The position numbers were made by a program, and so were the translations under genes. This document shows positions 1 to 5,833 of a stretch of 5,833 nt of DNA, piece after piece. Source of the DNA: Gallionellaceae bacterium (lineage in GTDB: Bacteria; Pseudomonadota; Gammaproteobacteria; Burkholderiales; Gallionellaceae); NCBI GenBank assembly GCA_003151655.1, contig PLYB01000062.1, forward strand, positions 20,255-26,087, in the 5' to 3' direction. The notes beneath the pieces were generated by a model, which made no database searches, was not told the DNA's origin, and saw nothing but the letters and a program-made list of their open reading frames with translations. The number at the start of each line of letters is the position of its first letter. The first letter of the stretch is position 1.

Positions 1-1
1 C

Positions 2-13
2 CCCGCAAGCGGG
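2..13. terminator. Clipped GC-rich hairpin at the window edge
   Basis: CCCGC (2-6) and GCGGG (9-13) form a short GC-rich stem with a tiny loop, followed by GAGAAAGGGC. The purine run suggests that the 3' half of a longer pyrimidine/purine inverted repeat is visible, with its partner lying before base 1. It could be the end of a terminator for a gene outside the window, read in either direction. Only the edge is visible, so this is weak. Confidence 0.2.
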
Positions 14-50
14 AGAAAGGGCAAACGAATCGCTACGCGAATTTCACATT

Positions 51-71
51 AAAGTGCGCAATATACACTTT
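51..71. repeat. Short inverted repeat AAAGTG-N9-CACTTT
   Basis: Six-base perfect arms AAAGTG (51-56) and CACTTT (66-71) flank a 9-base AT-rich spacer. The centre-to-centre spacing of about 15 bp would suit a dimeric repressor. However, the nearest supported gene starts 340 bp downstream, and arms this short occur often by chance. Confidence 0.15.
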
Positions 72-350
72 GGTTGATGTTGAAGTCTCTAGCATGCATC
101 GTTTTAATATCTCTAGTTTATGGCGCGCTAGTCATGGGGAATTCCTTCAATCCCATTTTGACGAGCGCATTTTGCGGGAAGTGTATCGACAAATAAATCA
201 GATAATGTCTAATTGTTGCGTAGGATATTGTCTTACCTTTTTTCGAGGTTTGCTGCCATTTTTGCTTAAATTTAAACGGTTATTGTAGGTGTTTTGCTGG
301 ATATATGCCCGAATGATTGAGATGTCGCGAAAACTAACTACTTCAGGATT

Positions 351-380
351 TTGGAATACTCATGCCTGCCAGCTTAGAAT
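351..380 (+). promoter_or_regulatory. Putative sigma70 promoter of the aminotransferase gene
   Basis: TTGGAA (351-356, four of six matches to the -35 consensus) and TAGAAT (375-380, five of six matches to the -10 consensus) are separated by 18 bp. Transcription would begin near 387, leaving a leader of about 27 nt before the ATG at 414. The leader has no purine-rich ribosome binding site (TTTATTCAAA precedes the ATG), so initiation is either weak or helped by another mechanism. Confidence 0.4.
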
Positions 381-403
381 ATACAAACAATCTATTCGAC
401 TAA
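362..403 (+). other. Possible 13-codon upstream ORF
   Basis: ATG at 362 opens a 13-residue frame (MPASLEYTNNLFD) ending in TAA at 401-403, ten bases before the aminotransferase ATG. GGA at 353-355 sits six bases before this ATG, a better-placed (though minimal) ribosome binding site than the aminotransferase has. If translated, it could couple translation to the gene below. It overlaps the proposed -10 box, so both cannot be right for the same transcript. Short frames like this arise easily by chance. Confidence 0.15.
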
Positions 404-413
404 TTTATTCAAA

Positions 414-1579
414 ATGAACTTTCCAGTCTCACATCGCATTGCCAAGCTACAGCCCTCGGATATTCGCCAGATGACCCGCGAATGTGAACGGCTTGGCGGT
501 ATCAATTTAGGTCAGGGTTTAGGCGATCTGCCAACACCGCCGATAGTTGGGGACGCAGCCATAAAGGCAATTATGGAGGGGCATAATACTTATACCGCGT
601 CTGAAGGAATTACGCCGTTACGACTGGCAATAGCGGAAAAGTTGAAGCGGGATAACGGCCTGGATGTCGATCCTGAAAAGGAGATCGTGGTTAGCAGCGG
701 TGCCACCGGTGCTTTCGCCTCGACCTTGACGGCACTGCTGAATCCGGGGGATGGCGTTTTATTGCTGGAACCGTATTACCGTATTATGGTTACCACCTCA
801 ATACAATTTTGCTCAGCGGTCTGGAGCCTCAGTTCCTCACGCTGACACCGCCGGAATTCGCCTTGAGCGAGAATGCACTGCGTGCCGCTATGCGTTCCAA
901 CACCCGTGCTATGGTGGTATGCACGCCATCCAATCCCTGCGGAAAGATGTTCAGCGCAGCCGAACTTGCCATCATTGATCGGGTGGACACAGAGCATAAC
1001 CTGCTGATTATTTCCGATGAGATATACGAATACATCACCTACGATGGGCGCAAACATATTTCACCGGCCTCAGTCGGAAACTTGGGGAAACGTACCGTAA
1101 GCATCATGGGTTTTTCCAAGACGTTCAGCATCACCGGCTGGCGCTTGGGTTATGCGGTGGCAGCCGCGCCGCTGGCGAAGGCAATCAATCTGGTCAACGA
1201 TCTGTTGTATGTTTGTGCGCCATCCCCATTGCAATATGGCGTTGCGGCGGGGCTGCATGCGTCACCGGAATATTTTCACCAGCTGAGGGGCGAGTATCAG
1301 CGCAAGCGTGACATTCTGTGCGATGGCTTGAACGATGCCGGACTCACCCCGCTGATCCCGCAGGGAGCCTATTACGTGCTGGCCAATATTGCCCATCTGG
1401 GTTTCCCCAATGCAAAAGCAGCGGCCATGTATATATTGGAACAAACCGGTGTGGCCTGTATACCGGGCAGCTCGTTTTACCAAGGCGAGGCAGGTGAGAG
1501 TTTAATCAGATTTTGTTTCGCAAAAGACGATGCAACGTTACGCGAAGCGGTTGGGCGCTTGCGCAAACTGCGAAAGTAA
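414..1579 (+). pseudogene. Class I PLP-dependent aminotransferase, frameshifted by an 8-bp duplication
   Basis: This gene encodes a fold type I (class I/II) pyridoxal-phosphate aminotransferase, a cytosolic enzyme moving an amino group between an amino acid and a 2-oxo acid. It resembles the aspartate/methionine/kynurenine aminotransferase-like group, but the substrate cannot be read from sequence. The first frame (414-845) gives the N-terminal part with NLGQG and the SSGATGA cofactor-phosphate loop, then reads nonsense after PYY and stops at 843-845. A second frame carries the rest to 1579. Dropping one copy of the repeat at 771-786 restores EPYYGYHLNTILLSGLEP and a single 385-residue protein, the usual family length. 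In that restored numbering the key residues are present: NPCGK (Asn171), DEIYEY (Asp199, Tyr202), the Schiff-base lysine in SKTFSITGWR (Lys233) and the carboxylate-binding arginine in LIRF (Arg363). All motifs being intact suggests a recent break, a reversible one or a sequencing error. The ATG has no clear Shine-Dalgarno sequence. The gene converges on prc. Confidence 0.9.
771..786 (+). repeat. 8-bp perfect tandem duplication causing the frameshift
   Basis: CCGTATTA occurs twice in direct succession (771-778 and 779-786). With a single copy, the reading runs CCG TAT TAT GGT TAC CAC CTC AAT, giving PYYGYHLN, the expected family sequence, and joins the downstream frame exactly. With two copies the frame is shifted and stops at 843-845. 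Slipped-strand replication or imperfect repair would produce this, and precise deletion of one unit would reverse it. An assembly or read error is the alternative. Confidence 0.9.
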
Positions 1580-1590
1580 ACACCAGAATG

Positions 1591-1657
1591 GGGAAGGGTG
1601 AAGGGTAAAACCCTCCGCCCTTAATTCAGAGAGACGGTTTTACCCTTCTCTCTTCCC
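1591..1657. terminator. Long bidirectional hairpin between convergent genes
   Basis: Arms at 1591-1612 and 1636-1657 pair over 22 positions with one internal 3-nt mismatch. The inner 13 bp (GAAGGGTAAAACC with GGTTTTACCCTTC) are perfect, and the loop is 23 nt. It lies between the 3' ends of the aminotransferase (1579) and prc (1690), so it most likely ends or protects both transcripts. There is no classical T-run directly after either arm; the forward side continues CTCTTAATCCCTTTACC. It could therefore be an RNA-stabilising hairpin or an intergenic repeat rather than a strict intrinsic terminator. The left arm includes a GAAGGGT unit repeated in tandem. Confidence 0.55.
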
Positions 1658-1689
1658 TCTTAATCCCTTTACCAAAAATCCCTCTCACC

Positions 1690-3816
1690 TCAGTGCAAGG
1701 CCGCTTTGGGTAATACGCTAACGGCGAGTCTGGCATCCTTTTGTATCAGCCCAACTTCATCGCTCAGAATATTCACGGCTTCTCTGAGAAACACATCTTT
1801 GGCATTTTTCTGGGCTTTTTCGAATGCCAGATCCGAGTCCAGGTTGCGCTCGTTGGATTGCAGGCCGTCGTCTTGACGTGCTGCGATGTTTGTTGCAATT
1901 GATGCTTTGTTGTTGCCGTGTAATTTGATGCGAGCCTCTTGCGTTTCGCGTTCTTGGCGTCGATCAGCTTCATTGAGTGAGATCAAATTCTTTTTGCGTT
2001 GAAGATTGGATTCGGCAATATCTTCAGTTAAGTACTGAAAATCTTTGTCTTTGCTGATACGTGCGTCATGAGCCGCTTTCAATAATGGCAGGATGGCGGA
2101 CAAATCACCGGCTGGGGTGTAGTCGGCAGCTTTGATTTGTGTCCACGGCAATGCATTGTCGTAGCTGGATTCCCCGAAATCTCTCGAATCGATTTGTGCC
2201 GGGAAACTGATATCCGGCGTTACTCCGCGTAACTGGGTGGTGCCGCCATTGATGCGAAAAAACTGGGCGACGGTCATCTTGAGTTCGCCGTATTCGGGAG
2301 TTTTGCTTTTTACCAGTTGATCAAGGTTTATCACGCTTTGCACGGTGCCCTTCCCAAAACTGGGTTCGCCAATCACAACGCCACGGCCATAGTCTTGAAT
2401 TGCTGCGGCAAAAATTTCGGAAGCGGAAGCCGAAGCACGATTGATCAGCACCCCCAGCGGCCCGCTCCAGGCAAGCCCGGCCTGAGTGTCTTTCTCTACG
2501 GAGATGTCACCTGCGGAATCGCGCTGTTGTACCACGGGGCCTTTGTCTATGAACAGGCCGGTAAGCTCAATCGCTTCGGCCAATGAGCCGCCGCCATTGT
2601 TACGCAGATCCATCAGTACGCTGTCTACGTTTTCTTTTTTCAGCTCATCCAGCAGGCGCGATACATCACGGGTCGCACTTCTAAAATTCTTGTCACCTTT
2701 TTGATGTGCCGCGAAATCCTGATAAAAACCGGGTAAAGAAATGACCCCGATACGGCGCGTTGTGTTGCCGACTTTCACCTCAATGACGGATTTCTTTGCC
2801 GCCTGTTTATCCAGGCTGATTTTCTTTCGAACAAGTGAAATGATCTTGTGTTGACCATCCGGCCCCGCTTCCGCAGGCAGTGTATCAATAAGCACAACGC
2901 TATCTTCAGTGCCGCGAATCAAGGCAACCGTATCATCAAGACGCCAGCCCATCACATCGACGATGTTGCCCTCTTTTCCCTGCCCGACACCGACGATGCG
3001 ATCTCCGGTTTTAAATTTGCCGGATAGCAAAGCCGGGCCGCCGGCTACCAATTCCCTGATGATGGTGTATTCATCTTTTTCTTGCAGTACCGCCCCGATC
3101 CCCACCAGCGACAGCTTCATCGAAATATCAAACTCTTCCGCCGCGCGTTTGCCAAAATAGCTGGTGTGCGGATCAATCGCGGTTGTATAGGCGTTCATAA
3201 AATATTGAAACACATCGTCGCCATTGATCTTGGCGAGTCCTGCCAACATTTTGTCATAGCGCTTATTCAGTGTGTCGCGGATGGCCTTGTCATCCTTGCC
3301 GGTCAGCTTGAGACGCAGCCAATCATTTTTTACCCGCTTGCGCCACAAGTCATTCAACTCATTTTCGGATTGCGGCCATGCTGCATTTTTGCGGTTGTAT
3401 TGATAGCTTTCATGCTCGGTAAAGTCAAAACCCTTATTGAGCAGTGTGCGTGCATAAGCAATACGCTCTTCGATGCTTAATTGGTAACGATTGAAAATGG
3501 CATAAGGAATGCGCAGATCCTCATGCAGAATGGCATCGTCAAGGCTGGTTCGTGTCGGCGAGAAAAGGTTAATGTCCGACTGCATGAAAAATATTTTTTC
3601 GCTATCCAGTGCTTTTAGATAGTTGTCGAATATCACTGAGGAAAGCGCGTCGTCCAGCGGCACCTGCTTGTAATGATGACGGGTCAGCACTTCTGCGGAT
3701 AAATGCGCTGCCTGGGATTGATCAGTACGTGGCTCAAGCTGCGGAGCCGCCAGTGCGGCATTGAGCGTGACTACTTGAGCTAACGATAGCAATACCCACA
3801 ATAGCTTATTTTGCAT
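1690..3816 (-). CDS. prc: Carboxy-terminal processing (tail-specific) protease Prc/Tsp
   Basis: This is a periplasmic S41A serine protease that cuts or degrades proteins from exposed nonpolar C-termini. In E. coli the orthologue processes penicillin-binding protein 3 and, with NlpI, degrades the peptidoglycan hydrolase MepS. From the chosen start the protein has 708 residues, close to the roughly 680 of E. coli Prc. In order it shows a signal peptide (residues 1-23, hydrophobic core then ALA-AP), a Tsp N-terminal helical domain (about 35-180), a PDZ domain with VGIGAVLQ and GDRIVGVG (about 235-315), the S41 core with LRNNGGGSLAEA (about 404-415), and a charged C-terminal region. The Ser/Lys catalytic pair is in place: Ser464 in SASASE and Lys489 in FGKGT, with Asp475 between, at the E. 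coli spacing of +11 and +25. The ATG at 3814-3816 is preferred because GGGA lies 6 nt upstream; ATGs at 3820-3822 and 3832-3834 are alternatives. The frame stays open to 3975, but that extension would run into phoR and precede the signal peptide. It is divergent from phoR and convergent with the aminotransferase. Confidence 0.95.
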   Translation of the reverse strand: MQNKLLWVLLSLAQVVTLNAALAAPQLEPRTDQSQAAHLSAEVLTRHHYKQVPLDDALSSVIFDNYLKALDSEKIFFMQSDINLFSPTRTSLDDAILHEDLRIPYAIFNRYQLSIEERIAYARTLLNKGFDFTEHESYQYNRKNAAWPQSENELNDLWRKRVKNDWLRLKLTGKDDKAIRDTLNKRYDKMLAGLAKINGDDVFQYFMNAYTTAIDPHTSYFGKRAAEEFDISMKLSLVGIGAVLQEKDEYTIIRELVAGGPALLSGKFKTGDRIVGVGQGKEGNIVDVMGWRLDDTVALIRGTEDSVVLIDTLPAEAGPDGQHKIISLVRKKISLDKQAAKKSVIEVKVGNTTRRIGVISLPGFYQDFAAHQKGDKNFRSATRDVSRLLDELKKENVDSVLMDLRNNGGGSLAEAIELTGLFIDKGPVVQQRDSAGDISVEKDTQAGLAWSGPLGVLINRASASASEIFAAAIQDYGRGVVIGEPSFGKGTVQSVINLDQLVKSKTPEYGELKMTVAQFFRINGGTTQLRGVTPDISFPAQIDSRDFGESSYDNALPWTQIKAADYTPAGDLSAILPLLKAAHDARISKDKDFQYLTEDIAESNLQRKKNLISLNEADRRQERETQEARIKLHGNNKASIATNIAARQDDGLQSNERNLDSDLAFEKAQKNAKDVFLREAVNILSDEVGLIQKDARLAVSVLPKAALH

Positions 3817-3822
3817 TTGCAT

Positions 3823-3826
3823 TCCC
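3823..3826 (-). promoter_or_regulatory. Ribosome binding site deciding the prc start
   Basis: On the minus strand GGGA (3826 to 3823) is followed by ATGCAA and then ATG at 3816-3814, a 6-nt spacing. The same GGGA abuts the ATG at 3822-3820 with no spacing, and nothing purine-rich precedes the ATG at 3834-3832. This favours initiation at 3816, which also places the signal peptide at the very N-terminus. The protein differs by only two residues between the two nearest choices. Confidence 0.45.
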
Positions 3827-3847
3827 GGAAGCATAAAAAAGTCACAT

Positions 3848-3861
3848 ATTATACTTATAAT
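3848..3861. promoter_or_regulatory. Back-to-back -10 boxes of prc and phoR
   Basis: ATTATACTTATAAT reads as TATAAT on the minus strand (3853 to 3848) and TATAAT on the plus strand (3856-3861), two perfect -10 hexamers separated by 2 bp. Minus-strand transcription would start near 3841, about 25 nt before the prc ATG. Plus-strand transcription would start near 3868, about 14 nt before phoR. Neither has a good -35 hexamer at 16-18 bp, so use of either box may need an activator, or one may be fortuitous. The polymerase footprints would overlap, so the two could not fire at once. Confidence 0.4.
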
Positions 3862-3881
3862 GGCGCGTCGAAAATTTATGG

Positions 3882-5189
3882 ATGTATAACGTGCTTGAAT
3901 TCTGGCAACGTGCTTTACTTTTTCCGCTGACGATGCTGCTGGTGTCCTTGTCGTTGTGGGGCATCTTTGGCGCATTGCCTGCGGCCTTGTTCTTCGGCAT
4001 CACGATTTTGCTGCGGATGATCGGTAATTTGCGCAAATTGGCGGAGTTGGAGTACTGGTCGCTGGCTCCGGATTCACGTGAGGTGCCGGAAGATTCCGGC
4101 TTGTGGGAAGATGTGTTCGCGCGCCTCAACAAGATAATGCGTAAACAGCATGAGGAGCGTGAGAAGCACGCCGCCGCGCTGCATCAGATTGAGCAGGCGA
4201 CATCGGCTTTGCCGGAAGGCGTGGCGATTTTGGATGAAGCAGATCATATCGAATGGTGCAATCCACTGGCAGAGGCGCATTTCGGTTTGGACAGCGCTCG
4301 TGATGTGGGACAGCAAATCACCTACCTGGCACGTCAACCTGAATTCGTGCAATACCTGACGCTGGCTAATTATGAAGCCCCTCTGGTTTTGCGCGGAACG
4401 CGTCAAGACGATATTGTGCTTTCAATAAAAGTGGTGCCGTATGGCATTAATAAAAAATTATTGATCAGCCGTGACATTACCCATTTAGAGCGGATCGAAA
4501 CCATGCGCCGCGATTTTGTGGCGAATGTTTCGCATGAATTGCGTACGCCGTTGACGGTGGTAAATGGCTTTGTTGAAACCTTGCAGGACATGGAGCATCT
4601 GGATAATGACATGTCACGCCGCGCTCTTGACTTAATGGGGGAACAGACGAAGCGCATGGAGGGGTTGGTGGACGATCTGTTGACGCTTTCGCGTCTGGAA
4701 AATTCGCTTAATGCCTTGGTGGAGGAAGTGGTGGATGTGCCGGTGCTGTTGCAATCATTGCAGCAGGAAGGGCAGGCGCTGAGTGCAGGAAAGCATACGC
4801 TTAAGTTGGAGTTGGATAGCAAAGCAAAATTACAAGGCTGCAATGCCGAGTTGCGCAGTGCATTCGGTAATCTGGTGTCCAACGCCGTGCGCTACACCCC
4901 TCAGGGCGGCGAGATCGTCATGCGTTGGCACGAGCAAGCTGATGGTAAGGTGGCATTCAGTGTGCAAGATAGCGGTATTGGCATTGCGCCAGAGCATATT
5001 CCGCGTCTGACGGAGCGGTTCTACCGGGTGGATCGCAGCCGTTCCCGCGAAACGGGCGGAACGGGATTGGGGTTGGCTATTGTGAAGCACATCGTCAACC
5101 GTCATCAGGGAAGTCTGGAAATTAGCAGTGAAGAAGGAAAGGGCAGCACGTTTAGTATCGTGTTCCCCGCTAAGCGGCATTTAACCTAA
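3882..5189 (+). CDS. phoR: Phosphate regulon sensor histidine kinase PhoR
   Basis: This inner-membrane sensor kinase, with PhoB and the Pst transporter/PhoU, reports phosphate limitation by autophosphorylating and passing the phosphate to PhoB. The 435 residues match the usual length (431 in E. coli). Two hydrophobic segments (about 10-28 and 30-47) are split by a short turn, as in PhoR, leaving no real periplasmic sensor domain. A PAS-like domain follows (about 100-200). The dimerisation helix carries the phosphoacceptor His218 in ANVSHELRTPLTV, and the ATPase domain has N (Asn330, Asn334), G1 (DSGIGIAPEHIPRLTERF, 363-380) and G2 (GGTGLGLAI, 392-400) boxes. ERFYRVD with HIPRLTE is typical of PhoR. 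GTG at 3891 is an alternative start: GGA at 3880-3882 is spaced 8 nt from it, and the product would begin MLE like E. coli PhoR, whereas the ATG at 3882 has no evident ribosome site. No phoB is adjacent: prc is divergent upstream and an oxidoreductase convergent downstream. Confidence 0.95.
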   Translation: MYNVLEFWQRALLFPLTMLLVSLSLWGIFGALPAALFFGITILLRMIGNLRKLAELEYWSLAPDSREVPEDSGLWEDVFARLNKIMRKQHEEREKHAAALHQIEQATSALPEGVAILDEADHIEWCNPLAEAHFGLDSARDVGQQITYLARQPEFVQYLTLANYEAPLVLRGTRQDDIVLSIKVVPYGINKKLLISRDITHLERIETMRRDFVANVSHELRTPLTVVNGFVETLQDMEHLDNDMSRRALDLMGEQTKRMEGLVDDLLTLSRLENSLNALVEEVVDVPVLLQSLQQEGQALSAGKHTLKLELDSKAKLQGCNAELRSAFGNLVSNAVRYTPQGGEIVMRWHEQADGKVAFSVQDSGIGIAPEHIPRLTERFYRVDRSRSRETGGTGLGLAIVKHIVNRHQGSLEISSEEGKGSTFSIVFPAKRHLT

Positions 5190-5220
5190 GCCGGATGAGC
5201 CGGAACCAAACAGGATTTTC

Positions 5221-5242
5221 GTAGGTCGGGATTCATCCCGAC
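5221..5242 (+). repeat. REP-like hairpin headed by GTAG, possible phoR terminator
   Basis: GTAG (5221-5224) is followed directly by a perfect palindromic hairpin, GTCGGGA (5225-5231), loop TTCA, TCCCGAC (5236-5242). A GTAG tetranucleotide at the foot of a hairpin is the signature of REP elements mobilised by REP-associated tyrosine transposases. That family rule is established; membership here is inferred. The hairpin lies 36 nt beyond the phoR stop and is followed by TTGGTTATTT, so it may also end phoR transcription. No transposase is in the window. Confidence 0.55.
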
Positions 5243-5273
5243 TTGGTTATTTCAACCTAGAAAAAGCAGTTGT

Positions 5274-5425
5274 CCACGAAAGGCACGAAAAACACGAACA
5301 AATTCATAGGGCTCTATGCTATGAGCATAACCATCCGAAGAGCTTTTGGCCGGACAGCCGGATGGGTGAATCAGCGAACGAATGTAACGTCCTGTTTTAT
5401 TTCGTGCCTTTCGTGTTTTTCGTGG
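5274..5425. repeat. 152-bp element with CACGAA-rich inverted arms
   Basis: Two 25-bp arms (5274-5298 and 5401-5425) face each other across 102 bp. Each arm is CCACGAA plus two 9-bp units, AGGCACGAA and AAACACGAA, but the order of the two units is swapped between the arms. The arms therefore match as inverted repeats with four differences. Inside lie a TATGCT-ATG-AGCATA hairpin (5315-5329), a CCATCCG/CGGATGG pair (5331-5337 with 5359-5365) and ATTCA/TGAAT (5302-5306 with 5367-5371), allowing a branched RNA fold. Similar CACGAA-rich repeats are, from memory, widespread in proteobacterial spacers. It may be a MITE-like element or a folded 3' region shared by the convergent genes. The 65-codon reverse frame across it (5252-5449) is best explained by the repeat, not by a gene. 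Confidence 0.6.
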
Positions 5426-5445
5426 ATGAATTGCCGTTTTTAGTT

Positions 5446-5833
5446 TCAAAGCAGCACGCGTTCGATGCCGCCGTTATTCGCTTTTTGCACGTAGTCTTCC
5501 AGCCAGTTTTCCCCGAGTAAATGTTTAGCCATTTCTACCACGATGTAGTCCGGGGTGGCGTTGGTATCTTCAACATAGCGCGACAAGCCGAGTTGGCAAG
5601 CTGGGCAGGAGGTAAGGATTTTAACTTCTCCGCTAAAGCCGTCGCTGCGTAATGCATCCGCACCTTTGCGCATTTCTTCTTCCTTACGGAAACGTACTTG
5701 CGTAGCGATGTGCGGATTACTCATTGCCCACGTGCCGGATTCGCCGCAGCAGCGGTCATTTAGCGTTACCCCGGTATTCATGAGTTTATTCACCACTTGT
5801 AAAGACTGATAGGTCTTCATCGGTGTGTGGCAT
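5446..5833 (-). CDS. C-terminal part of a CCG-domain Fe-S/FAD oxidoreductase (partial)
   Basis: The last 128 codons of a longer gene are visible; its start lies beyond the right edge. The frame stays open past the internal ATG at 5818-5820 and reads C-H-T-P up to the window end. The fragment contains a cysteine-rich (CCG) domain as in HdrB, GlpC and lactate-oxidising Fe-S subunits: a Cys near the edge (5830-5832), the CCGESG motif (Cys codons 5749-5751 and 5746-5748) and SCPACQ (a CxxC motif about 46 residues later). Such domains bind an Fe-S cluster and pass electrons to or from a flavin. The stretch TQVRFRKEEEMRKGADALR and the ending YIVVEMAKHLLGENW...GGIERVLL resemble the C-terminus of the large (over 1,000-residue) FAD-linked oxidase/Fe-S fusions of betaproteobacteria, sometimes annotated as predicted D-lactate dehydrogenase. 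The substrate is uncertain. It converges on phoR across a 256-bp repeat-bearing spacer. Confidence 0.8.
   Translation of the reverse strand, partial: CHTPMKTYQSLQVVNKLMNTGVTLNDRCCGESGTWAMSNPHIATQVRFRKEEEMRKGADALRSDGFSGEVKILTSCPACQLGLSRYVEDTNATPDYIVVEMAKHLLGENWLEDYVQKANNGGIERVLL

Larger units (their letters stand above)
1..413. other. AT-rich leader region without a convincing gene
   Basis: No recognisable gene lies here. One forward frame is open from base 1 to a stop at 286-288, and it could start at TTG 70 or ATG 94. The product resembles no family I know, has no clear Shine-Dalgarno sequence and has unremarkable composition, so I treat it as chance or as a remnant. The stretch is visibly richer in A and T than the genes to its right. 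It holds a clipped hairpin at 2-13, an inverted repeat at 51-71, a 7-bp direct repeat TCTCTAG (86-92 and 110-116) and a likely promoter near 351-380. Confidence 0.5.

Noticed and set aside
804..812. Programmed -1 frameshift joining the two aminotransferase frames
   Set aside because: A -1 slip would reach the second frame, but no canonical X XXY YYZ heptamer is in register, and the slip would keep about ten foreign residues in the fold. The exact 8-bp duplication explains the break fully.
776..1057. 93-residue reverse ORF opposite the aminotransferase
   Set aside because: It is antisense to conserved aminotransferase codons, with no ribosome site or recognisable domain.
3082..3480. 132-residue forward ORF inside prc
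   Set aside because: It lies wholly opposite the well-supported prc gene, shows no family resemblance and is a shadow of its codon bias.
3837..3865. Pho box in the prc-phoR spacer
   Set aside because: GTCACA at 3841-3846 resembles part of a PhoB half-site, but no second half-site occurs 11 bp away on either side.
3817..3975. N-terminal extension of the prc reading frame by 53 residues
   Set aside because: It would put a charged, non-signal sequence before an obvious signal peptide and overlap the start of phoR on the other strand. It would also cross both -10 boxes. The ATG at 3816 has a spaced GGGA.
5252..5449. 65-residue reverse ORF across the post-phoR spacer
   Set aside because: Its sequence is made of the CACGAA repeat arms and the element interior, and it overlaps the end of the oxidoreductase gene. 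It looks like a by-product of the repeat.

Overview
The window looks like a stretch of a proteobacterial chromosome, most likely a betaproteobacterium (Nitrosomonadales/Gallionellaceae-like). This is inferred from recalled protein family resemblance, not from a search. The PhoR and Prc proteins are of the proteobacterial type, and the gene fragment at the right edge resembles the very large FAD/Fe-S oxidoreductases common in betaproteobacteria. Coding density is high and the genes run in alternating orientations. No rRNA, tRNA, CRISPR array or transposase gene was seen.

Layout from left to right. Positions 1-413 are AT-rich and hold no convincing gene; they carry a clipped hairpin at the left edge, a small inverted repeat and a plausible sigma70 promoter near 351-380. 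Positions 414-1579 (+) encode a class I (fold type I) PLP-dependent aminotransferase broken by a frameshift. The lesion is a perfect 8-bp tandem duplication (CCGTATTA twice, 771-786), and removing one copy restores a 385-residue protein with all expected catalytic motifs. Positions 1580-1689 hold a long hairpin serving two convergent genes. Positions 1690-3816 (-) encode the periplasmic carboxy-terminal processing protease Prc/Tsp. A 65-bp divergent promoter region follows, with two back-to-back TATAAT boxes. Positions 3882-5189 (+) encode the phosphate-regulon sensor kinase PhoR, with no phoB beside it. Positions 5190-5445 are a repeat-rich spacer with a GTAG-headed REP-like hairpin and a 152-bp element bounded by CACGAA-rich inverted arms. 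Positions 5446-5833 (-) are the C-terminal end of a cysteine-rich (CCG-domain) Fe-S/FAD oxidoreductase that runs off the window.

The genes do not form one pathway. Prc and PhoR share a divergent intergenic region and both act at the cell envelope, but nothing here shows that they work together. I see no convincing undescribed multi-gene system. The observations most worth checking are the 8-bp duplication that breaks the aminotransferase, the two intergenic repeats after phoR, and the separation of phoR from phoB.
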